Of a stretch of DNA of 5,819 nucleotides, positions 1-4,852 are shown in pieces (position 1 is the stretch's first letter; every line of letters starts with the position of its first letter). The notes beneath the pieces are model-generated. The model worked only from the letters and a program-made list of their open reading frames with translations. It was not told the DNA's origin and did not search any database. Both the position numbers and the translations under genes were made by a program. The DNA comes from an archaeon (GTDB taxonomy: Archaea; Thermoproteota; Nitrososphaeria; Nitrososphaerales; Nitrosopumilaceae): contig SBBK01000135.1 in the NCBI GenBank assembly GCA_005240025.1, positions 1 to 5,819 of the forward strand. Direction: 5' to 3'.

Positions 1-563
1 ACCTGCCAGTAATATTCCTCGTGCCTGAGATTTTTCGGAATTCGATAACTGTTTAAAAATGGAATTTGAATTGTTTTTGGCATCTGGCCTTTGAATCTGG
101 AAAAAAAGCCAGGAACAAATCCAACAGACATTGCGCCAAGGGTGTCTCCATGATATCCGTTTTGCAAAGTAGCAAACCGTGTCTTGTTTTGTCCAGTGTT
201 TTGCCAGTACTGGATGGCCATCTTGAATGCCACCTCCATCGCAGTCGATCCATCATCGGAGTAAAATGCCCGATGCATGTTTGGCGAAATTGTTACCAGT
301 TTTTGTGCTAGGCGTTCGGCTGGCTCGTTTGTCAGATTAAAAAGTGAGGAATGTGGAATTTTTTCCAATTGTTTGTGCATGGCCGAGATGATCTCTTTTT
401 TTGAGTGACCCCATACGTTACACCACATGCTTGCCACCCCATCAAGAAGTCTGTTCCCTTTTGTATCTACAAGCCACATTCCATCCCCTTTTGCTATCCT
501 GTCGGCTGTTTGCCACTCGTTCATTTGCGCATATGGATACCAAACAAAACTCCGGGGCCGCAT
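1..563 (-). CDS. bioA: Adenosylmethionine-8-amino-7-oxononanoate aminotransferase, N-terminal part (cut by left edge)
   Basis: This PLP-dependent class III aminotransferase converts 7-keto-8-aminopelargonate (KAPA) to 7,8-diaminopelargonate (DAPA) in biotin synthesis, in the cytoplasm. I translated the minus strand by hand and found 187 uninterrupted codons from the ATG at 563 to the edge. Family length is about 430-450, so the C-terminal half, with the PLP-binding lysine, lies outside. Visible family marks are WYPYAQM at residues 8-14, LLDGVASMW at 39-47, the phosphate-binding YSDDGSTAMEVAFKMA at 101-116 and NGYHGDTLGAMSV at 135-147, whose tyrosine stacks on PLP in E. coli BioA. The second D of SDDGS replaces the S or A more usual there. 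The ATG was chosen because WYPY normally starts a few residues into the protein and a TATA-like box is centred 26.5 bases upstream. An in-frame TTG at 578 is the alternative. It is transcribed divergently from bioD, the next pathway step. Confidence 0.93.
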   Translation of the reverse strand, partial: MRPRSFVWYPYAQMNEWQTADRIAKGDGMWLVDTKGNRLLDGVASMWCNVWGHSKKEIISAMHKQLEKIPHSSLFNLTNEPAERLAQKLVTISPNMHRAFYSDDGSTAMEVAFKMAIQYWQNTGQNKTRFATLQNGYHGDTLGAMSVGFVPGFFSRFKGQMPKTIQIPFLNSYRIPKNLRHEEYYWQ

Positions 564-585
564 GCCAGTCTCTCCCAAATTCAGC

Positions 586-613
586 TTAATTAACCGATAA
601 GGTTAATCATATA
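586..613. promoter_or_regulatory. Symmetric divergent bioA/bioD promoter with inverted-repeat operator candidate
   Basis: The 69-bp gap between bioA and bioD holds a perfect inverted repeat, ATTAACC (589-595), spacer GATAA (596-600), GGTTAAT (601-607). Its centre, base 598, is exactly 35 bases from the first base of each start codon (563 and 633). The TATA-like elements TTAATTAA (586-593, read for bioA) and TTAATCAT (603-610, read for bioD) are each centred 26.5 bases from their start codon, the usual archaeal TATA-to-start-site distance, so both mRNAs are predicted to be leaderless. A regulator bound to the dyad would cover both TATA boxes and the TFB recognition region between them. The inward AACC...GGTT ends resemble the bacterial BirA operator, but the spacer is 5 rather than about 14-16 bases. 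The regulator's identity is unknown. A second AT-rich stretch, 608-615, is an alternative bioD box. Confidence 0.6.
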
Positions 614-632
614 ATCTGGCTGAACTGCTACA

Positions 633-1313
633 GTGAAGTCTTTTTTCATAACCGGCACGGACACGGGGATTGGCAAAACCACGATTGCTGCCGCACTTGC
701 TTTTGCCATGAAAGCATCCGGCATGGATGTGGGAGTAATGAAGCCGTTTGCAACTGGAGACCAAAAGAAAACCGGCTACAAGTCCGAAGACGTAGCCATT
801 CTTGCAAATGCAGCACAGATCACAGATCCTGAAGATCTGATAAACCCGTACTTTTTCCCAATTCCCGCTTCCCCATATGCTGCTGCAAGCAGGCTTGGCC
901 TCGACATTGATATGCGCCTCGTTTTGAGCAGATTTGAAAAGCTTCAGGCGCTTCACGACGTCATTATAGTCGAAGGAGTTGGCGGAATATTGACGCCGAT
1001 TTCAAGAAATTACTGTGTTGCAGATCTCATAAAGGACATGGCCCTTGACACCATAATCGTGGCCAGCTCAAGGATTGGAACAATAAATCACACCTTGCTG
1101 ACTCTGAATGCTGCCAAAAAATACGGCCTTGGAATACGTGGTTTAATAATTAACGAAAGTGGTTCTGAAGGTTATGATGTGTCAGAATTAAAAAACGATC
1201 TTGAAAATCTTAGTGGCGTTCCAGTACTGTGCTCTGTTCCATATATGAAAAAAACACATATCGAAAAAATCGCTGAAATTCTAAAGAGTTCAGCGCTTTT
1301 TGTTATGTCTTGA
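633..1313 (+). CDS. bioD: Dethiobiotin synthetase
   Basis: This ATP-dependent cytoplasmic enzyme carboxylates 7,8-diaminopelargonate and closes the ureido ring to give dethiobiotin, the step after BioA. The 226-residue length is typical of the family. The P-loop GTDTGIGKTT spans residues 8-17. MKPFATG at 36-42 carries a lysine at position 37, the same number as the catalytic Lys37 of E. coli BioD. VEGVGGILTPI at 113-123 contains the Mg/ATP-site glutamate E114. SRIGTINHTLLTLNA, in the second half, matches the substrate/nucleotide-binding segment of the family. The start is GTG at 633; no other start codon precedes the P-loop, and no Shine-Dalgarno sequence is present. With a TATA-like box about 26 bases upstream, the mRNA is probably leaderless. 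The gene shares its promoter region with divergent bioA, and its last 11 bases overlap the end of the convergent gene at 1303-1830. Confidence 0.96.
   Translation: MKSFFITGTDTGIGKTTIAAALAFAMKASGMDVGVMKPFATGDQKKTGYKSEDVAILANAAQITDPEDLINPYFFPIPASPYAAASRLGLDIDMRLVLSRFEKLQALHDVIIVEGVGGILTPISRNYCVADLIKDMALDTIIVASSRIGTINHTLLTLNAAKKYGLGIRGLIINESGSEGYDVSELKNDLENLSGVPVLCSVPYMKKTHIEKIAEILKSSALFVMS
1264..1301 (-). terminator. Hairpin plus T-tract terminator of the 1303-1830 gene, inside the bioD coding end
   Basis: On the minus strand, just after the TAA stop at 1305-1303, the sequence reads AAAAA, G, then stem CGCTGAA (1295... down to 1289 on the plus strand as TTCAGCG), an 11-base loop, the matching arm (1277-1271), one A, and six Ts (1269-1264). 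The 7-bp arms pair perfectly, and the flanking A and T runs can extend the stem past a single mismatch. This is a good transcription terminator for the minus-strand gene. Archaeal termination depends mainly on the T-run, so the hairpin may add mRNA 3'-end stability. It lies wholly inside the last 50 bases of bioD, where it also encodes protein. Confidence 0.55.
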
Positions 1314-1830
1314 AAATTCGAAAACTTGGCTTTTTTGTGGACAAAAACTTGTTGATGTCATCGAACATGTCTGAAAAATCTGACTTGATCACGTATGTCT
1401 TGTATTCATCAAGATTGGATTTTGATATGACGAGGATATTTTCTTTTACTGACTGCAGTCTTTCTTCAAGTCTTTTCAAATAGTTTTTGACGACACTGCG
1501 ATTTTCAGTCTTTACAAAATACAAAACGAGTGCGTCCTTTGGGGATGATGCCAGTGTCCTGGAATCCGGAATGACTGCATCAATATCGATGCCATCCAGT
1601 GTGATTTTTCGCTGGCTTGGAATGAGGACGTTGGTCAATACATAGTGAGACAGACTTTCTGCAAGTGTACCAAGATCTTCAAAACCATCCTGTATCCTCG
1701 GAATACATGCCCCGACTACCTGCCTGACCAGTTTGGAAATGTTGTTGTCTGCTATCTCTTGCTGGATTCTTGACTCGGATATTTTTCCCAGCTCGTCATA
1801 CAATATTTCCTTGATTGTGGCAGTTTCCAT
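1303..1830 (-). CDS. Uncharacterised 175-residue protein, possible degenerate PD-(D/E)XK-like fold
   Basis: I do not recognise a named family. The protein has 175 residues, no signal peptide, no membrane segment and a single cysteine (C42), so it is probably cytoplasmic. The N-terminal 65 residues look mainly helical. A central segment has the hydrophobic strand pattern ITLDGIDIDAVIPD (76-89), a loop, then DALVLYFVK (99-107). A helical stretch (111-130) and the strand NILVIS (131-136) follow. The order E58, then D82/D84, then strand ending in K107 resembles the restriction-endonuclease-like core, but the usual E two residues before the lysine is F105, so catalytic activity is doubtful. The start is ATG at 1830, 15 bp after the mvaS stop and with no Shine-Dalgarno sequence, so it is probably translated from the mvaS transcript. 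It converges on bioD with an 11-bp overlap. Confidence 0.8.
   Translation of the reverse strand: METATIKEILYDELGKISESRIQQEIADNNISKLVRQVVGACIPRIQDGFEDLGTLAESLSHYVLTNVLIPSQRKITLDGIDIDAVIPDSRTLASSPKDALVLYFVKTENRSVVKNYLKRLEERLQSVKENILVISKSNLDEYKTYVIKSDFSDMFDDINKFLSTKKPSFRIFKT
1331..1336 (+). terminator. Oligo-T terminator candidate for bioD, inside the convergent gene
   Basis: A run of six Ts on the plus strand begins 17 bases after the bioD stop codon (1311-1313). Short T-runs on the non-template strand are the main intrinsic termination signal in archaea. The run doubles as two lysine codons near the C terminus of the opposing gene. No hairpin was seen next to it. Confidence 0.4.
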
Positions 1831-1845
1831 GTGTGTGAGTCTGAT

Positions 1846-3240
1846 TCAATCGTAAAACGCGTACTTGCGCTCGCCCCTGCTTTCGGGGCTTTTCTCAACG
1901 TTGACCAGGACAAACTCTTTTTTTGCCTCAAGGAGGCTCTGATGTGGACCGCGTCTGTTTTCGTGAATTTCTTCATATTCTTCAAGTGAAAGCTTTCTTC
2001 GCTGGCCGATCTCGGCTTCTATGTTCATGTCTTTTACCAGTTCCCTGTATGCTGGCTGGATCACGCCGCTAAACACCATAGCACTGCTTCCGCTCCCGTA
2101 TGATCCAAACCCGATGCGTTTTCCTTCAAGGTCAACTCCCTTTTGGAATTCAAACTCCAGGCAACTTCGCAGCCCCAAATACAGGGACGCAGTATACAGA
2201 TTCCCAATCATTGCAGATGCGACAAGCGAGCTGGCAAGCTTGTCATCGTAAAACTGTTGAAACTCTTTTGTCTTTGTAAACAACCTGGTAAACTCGTGGT
2301 CTTTGCCCATGTATTCATCGTCTGCCAAAATTGACTCGATTGTGCCACGCGGGTTCCTTGGGGCAGGCTCATCCATCCCGGTCTGCTCAACTATCTGTTT
2401 CCATCTTGGCAGATGCCTCCATTCGCGTCTGAGGAGATATGCCAGGGCCTTTTTGCCCATGGTACTGTATGGAAGGTGCATGCACAAATAATCAATATGG
2501 TCCAGTATGGTCTCGCCTTCTTTTAGCTTGATAAGTTTGGACTCCAGGGCCTTTTTCTTGTATGACTCGAAGGCCTTTTTGACTTGAATCAAATACAGCA
2601 GATTGGAATACTGGCCATGGACTATGGGGGTCTCCTTTCCAAACGGCCTGTAAAAATCATATTCGTTTTTAATTGAGGTCGACGTGACCTTGGAATCAAA
2701 CTGCAAGAGTCTTGGGGAATCGTTGAGAAGCATCGCAATTGATCCTGCCCCCTGAGTGTATTCTCCTGCTGAGCCAAGGTCGTATTTTGCGATATCTGAT
2801 ACCACGACTATTGCGGATTTGCCTTCGGCCTCCCCCGCACGTATCCAGTTGCAATTGTCATACAGAGCGTAAGAGCCCGAAACGCAGGCAAACTTGCATT
2901 CTATTCCACCACAGTGCTCAAAGGAGTCCGTGCCGTACACCTGTTCTAGCATCCCGATAACGTAAGAATTTAGGGCCTTGGATTCGTCCAGCGCGGACTC
3001 TGTGGCCACATAAAGTCTCCCTATGTCCTTTGGCGCAATCTTGTTTTTTTGCATGAGCTTGAGGCACGCGTTTGCTGCCAGGCACGCAGGATCCTGGTTG
3101 GCATCCACAATTGCCATCTTGGATATCCCAAGCCCTGTCTTGAGTTTGGCGGGGTCCAAGCCTCGCGCCCTGGCAAAGTCTGCCGAGTCCACAAATAGCC
3201 TTGGGATGTACAATGCAATGTCGTCTATGCCTGCAGCCAT
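1846..3240 (-). CDS. mvaS: Hydroxymethylglutaryl-CoA synthase, bacterial/eukaryotic-like type with an insert
   Basis: This enzyme condenses acetyl-CoA with acetoacetyl-CoA to give HMG-CoA, the first committed stage of the mevalonate pathway to archaeal isoprenoid lipids; it is cytoplasmic. The thiolase-fold catalytic triad is visible: E81 in ATESALDESKA, nucleophile C119 in FACVSGSYAL, and H255 in MHLPYSTMGKKAL. Further family marks are DIAKYDLGSAGEYTQGAGSIAM (149-170, shown here by its ends D149 and M170), DFYRP at 195-199, GNLYTASLYL at 346-355 and FGSYGSGSSA at 378-387. These match Staphylococcus MvaS more than the roughly 350-residue HMG-CoA synthase of most archaea, from my memory of those families. 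At 464 residues it is longer than bacterial MvaS (about 390), mainly through roughly 50 extra residues between K264 and N347. The start is ATG at 3240, with a GAGGT motif 5 bases upstream and a TATA-like box about 26 bases upstream. The 175-residue gene follows after 15 bp. Confidence 0.95.
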   Translation of the reverse strand: MAAGIDDIALYIPRLFVDSADFARARGLDPAKLKTGLGISKMAIVDANQDPACLAANACLKLMQKNKIAPKDIGRLYVATESALDESKALNSYVIGMLEQVYGTDSFEHCGGIECKFACVSGSYALYDNCNWIRAGEAEGKSAIVVVSDIAKYDLGSAGEYTQGAGSIAMLLNDSPRLLQFDSKVTSTSIKNEYDFYRPFGKETPIVHGQYSNLLYLIQVKKAFESYKKKALESKLIKLKEGETILDHIDYLCMHLPYSTMGKKALAYLLRREWRHLPRWKQIVEQTGMDEPAPRNPRGTIESILADDEYMGKDHEFTRLFTKTKEFQQFYDDKLASSLVASAMIGNLYTASLYLGLRSCLEFEFQKGVDLEGKRIGFGSYGSGSSAMVFSGVIQPAYRELVKDMNIEAEIGQRRKLSLEEYEEIHENRRGPHQSLLEAKKEFVLVNVEKSPESRGERKYAFYD

Positions 3241-3245
3241 GAGCT

Positions 3246-3250
3246 ACCTC
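3246..3250 (-). promoter_or_regulatory. Shine-Dalgarno-like GAGGT before mvaS
   Basis: On the minus strand GAGGT ends 5 bases before the mvaS ATG, ideal for pairing with the 3' end of 16S rRNA. It is the clearest ribosome-binding site in the window. It would only be on the mRNA if transcription starts upstream of it, which conflicts with the proximal TATA box. Confidence 0.45.
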
Positions 3251-3261
3251 TTTCATTTTTG

Positions 3262-3269
3262 GATATAAG
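3262..3269 (-). promoter_or_regulatory. Proximal TATA box of mvaS
   Basis: The minus strand reads CTTATATC here, centred 25.5 bases before the first base of the mvaS ATG. This places the transcription start at or next to the ATG, giving a leaderless mRNA. A second box (3356-3363) could give a longer leader. Confidence 0.45.
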
Positions 3270-3332
3270 GGTTGTTGGGTAATTGCGCTGCACCATTTAG
3301 TGATTTTTATTCAAATTTTACAAAACTCACAC

Positions 3333-3366
3333 AATCACAAACCTTGTTTGCGATTCTTATAAAAAA
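3333..3366 (-). promoter_or_regulatory. ykgJ-to-mvaS intergenic signals: T6 run, distal TATA box and dyad
   Basis: Minus-strand reading. Six Ts (3366-3361) begin 20 bases after the TGA stop of the cysteine-cluster gene and fit an archaeal terminator. They overlap TTTATAAG (3363-3356), a good TATA-box match that could drive mvaS from a start near 3333, with a leader of about 93 bases containing GAGGT. Next comes a dyad, AATCGCAAAC, loop AAG, GTTTGTGATT (3355-3333). Nine pairs are Watson-Crick and the tenth is G-T, which pairs in minus-strand RNA but is an A-C mismatch on the plus strand, so an RNA hairpin is somewhat favoured over a DNA operator. If the distal promoter is real, the dyad sits between its TATA box and start site, where a repressor could act. 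The rest of 3241-3386 is AT-rich with no gene. Confidence 0.4.
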
Positions 3367-3386
3367 TACCAGTACTTTTGCAAATC

Positions 3387-3956
3387 TCACAAAGTCAGGT
3401 CTCTTATCCAGCCTTTCCTGATTTGTGGCATGTCTTCCGCCTCGCCTGTCCCAGTGGCATACCTCCAGATGATCGGTGCACCTGTTGCCATCTTTGATTT
3501 TATCTGTATGATGGCCTCTGTCTCACCACCAAGGTTGCCCGTGGCAGTCTGGCCGTTCTGGCAGAACTTGCATTTGGAGTCCAGAGTTGGAGGGTCATTC
3601 TCAATTAACGGATATGCGCGGCAGGCAAGTGGCCTCTGGTCATAAATTTTGCAGACAAAACCGTTGTGGGAGGATCTTTCAGTCGACTCGGTATCCAAAA
3701 ATGGACACGTGTTACCGTTTTGCTCTCTTCCCATCATTTGATATGCAATGATTCTGTCAGGCCCCAGCTGGTTTTCATATGAGACGCCAATCCTTGGCAG
3801 GATCCTGAGTTTTATTTTGTGTGCCCGGGCAAGCGATTCGATCCTTTCTTTTTCCTCCCCGAGTATCAGTACCCCGACTTTGCCAAATTTTTTTGTTGGA
3901 TAGTACTCGCGTTCAATGCAGCACTGCGAACAATCTCTTACACAATTAAACTCCAT
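3387..3956 (-). CDS. YkgJ-type CxxCxxCC cysteine-cluster protein
   Basis: The 189-residue soluble protein belongs to the widespread cysteine-cluster family often annotated as YkgJ or putative zinc/iron-chelating proteins, whose biochemical function is not settled. Nine cysteines are visible. CVRDCSQCC at residues 5-13 gives C5, C9, C12 and C13. C84 lies in TCPFL, C102 and C112 in VCKIYDQRPLACRAYPL (101-117), and C129 and C132 in CKFC. The segment YDQRPLACRAYPL is the hallmark of the family. The pattern implies bound metal, either zinc or an iron-sulfur cluster. There is no signal peptide or membrane helix, so it is predicted to be cytoplasmic. The start is ATG at 3956, 23 bp after the stop of the upstream DsbA-like gene and without a Shine-Dalgarno sequence, so it is probably the second gene of that transcript. 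A T6 run 20 bases after the stop may end it. Confidence 0.88.
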   Translation of the reverse strand: MEFNCVRDCSQCCIEREYYPTKKFGKVGVLILGEEKERIESLARAHKIKLRILPRIGVSYENQLGPDRIIAYQMMGREQNGNTCPFLDTESTERSSHNGFVCKIYDQRPLACRAYPLIENDPPTLDSKCKFCQNGQTATGNLGGETEAIIQIKSKMATGAPIIWRYATGTGEAEDMPQIRKGWIRDLTL

Positions 3957-3979
3957 GACTAAAATGCCGCAGACAAAAT

Positions 3980-4744
3980 CTAGTTGCCTTTGAGTTCCTC
4001 GGATTCCAACACGTTTGCAAAGACATCATATGGTTGAGCCCCTGGAATTTTGACTATGTTGTTGTTTGGCCCGATGATAAAAAATCCAGGCGTTCCAGTA
4101 AGGCCAAGCGTCTGCGCATCTCGTGTGCTTGCTTGAATCGTTTCGGCGTACCTGTTGCTCGACATGCATTCTGAAAAACTCGTGGCATCAAGACCTATAC
4201 CCTGAGCAAATCTAATCTGGTTTTCAGATGACGCCCAACCATTGTTTTCCCCATTCCAGTTGTTGTATAATGTATCGTGATACTCCCAGAACTTGCCCTG
4301 TTCGCCTGCACAATGTGCTGCGTGGGCAGCCACTACGGAATCCTGGCCTATTATGGTAAAGTCCTTGAAGACAAGCTTTGCCTTGCCTGTTTTGATATAA
4401 TTTTCATAAATCTGGCCTTCGGTATCATGAAAGAATTTGTTGCAGTAAAAACACTGGTAGTCTCCAAACTCCACTATTGTTATCGGTGCCTCCGGCTGAC
4501 CCAGATATGGCGATGCATTGTCTGAAAAAAGCGACAGCTGCACCTGTTGTGGCTGATTGGTAACAGCAGGTTTTTCCAGCTGTTTTTCTGGCCCTGCCTG
4601 TTCTATATCCTCGGTTTTAAAGACAGTGTCTGTTTGAAAATAATTTAGTGCAAAAAACACTCCGATTACGGCAGCTGCGGCAATTCCAGCTCCTATCCCA
4701 AGGGAGGTCGCATGTATCAACAAGTGCCCTCGCGATATCGTCAA
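3980..4744 (-). CDS. Membrane-anchored DsbA-family thiol-disulfide oxidoreductase
   Basis: This 254-residue thioredoxin-fold protein probably makes or rearranges disulfide bonds outside the cytoplasmic membrane. An N-terminal hydrophobic helix (about residues 13-35) acts as anchor or uncleaved signal. A polar linker (about 38-75) and the DsbA domain follow. VEFGDYQCFYC at 91-101 holds the active-site C98-F-Y-C101. GTPGFFI at 217-223 holds the cis-proline P219. QGKFWEYHDTLYNNW (149-163) is the typical helical-domain segment. C145 and C193 could form a second disulfide, common in this family. The annotated start is a TTG at 4744; the frame has no ATG before residue 194. TTG codons at 4723 and 4720 would also keep the helix, and an AT-rich stretch at 4745-4757 would suit them better. 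The YkgJ-type gene follows after 23 bp, and gap is divergent. Confidence 0.9.
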   Translation of the reverse strand: MTISRGHLLIHATSLGIGAGIAAAAVIGVFFALNYFQTDTVFKTEDIEQAGPEKQLEKPAVTNQPQQVQLSLFSDNASPYLGQPEAPITIVEFGDYQCFYCNKFFHDTEGQIYENYIKTGKAKLVFKDFTIIGQDSVVAAHAAHCAGEQGKFWEYHDTLYNNWNGENNGWASSENQIRFAQGIGLDATSFSECMSSNRYAETIQASTRDAQTLGLTGTPGFFIIGPNNNIVKIPGAQPYDVFANVLESEELKGN

Positions 4745-4852
4745 TTTAGTCTTTTAGATTCGCAAATGTCGCAAAACCTGATCCAAGTGAACTGCCGGAC
4801 AAGTCCTGTGTCTTGCCACAATCTAGATAAATACCGCGCCTAAAAAAATGAC
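4745..4852. promoter_or_regulatory. Divergent dsbA-like/gap intergenic region with tandem TCGCAAA motif and gap TATA box
   Basis: Two copies of TCGCAAA (4760-4766 and 4769-4775) repeat with a 9-bp period, exactly where a TATA box for the TTG at 4744 would be expected; no TATA-like sequence is there. The same heptamer lies in the dyad ahead of mvaS (minus strand, 3353-3347) and once inside mvaS (2792-2786). On the gap side, TAGATAAA (4824-4831) is centred 25.5 bases before the gap ATG and is the likely TATA box for a leaderless mRNA. A short palindrome, GGAC-AA-GTCC, lies at 4797-4806. No small gene was seen. Confidence 0.4.

Noticed and set aside
66..311. An 81-codon open frame on the plus strand, and a 67-codon frame on the minus strand at 53-256
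   Set aside because: Both lie in other frames of the well-conserved bioA coding sequence, and their translations have no protein-like motif.
603..956. A 117-codon minus-strand frame antisense to bioD
   Set aside because: It is opposite the BioD P-loop region and has an unnatural composition rich in cysteine; a shadow of bioD.
2918..3256. A 112-codon minus-strand frame starting with an ATG 16 bases upstream of the mvaS start
   Set aside because: It is the wrong frame over the clear HMG-CoA synthase N terminus with its catalytic glutamate. Its ATG lies in the mvaS promoter and places GAGGT inside the frame.
3317..3398. An imperfect direct repeat, ACTCACACAATCA against TCTCACAAAGTCA
   Set aside because: There are several mismatches, and one copy runs into the 3' end of the cysteine-cluster gene; too weak to separate from AT-rich background.
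4160..4312. The extra cysteine pair C145/C193 in the DsbA-like protein as a novelty
   Set aside because: Cysteines at these two positions are common in DsbA/Com1-like proteins, so a second structural disulfide is ordinary.
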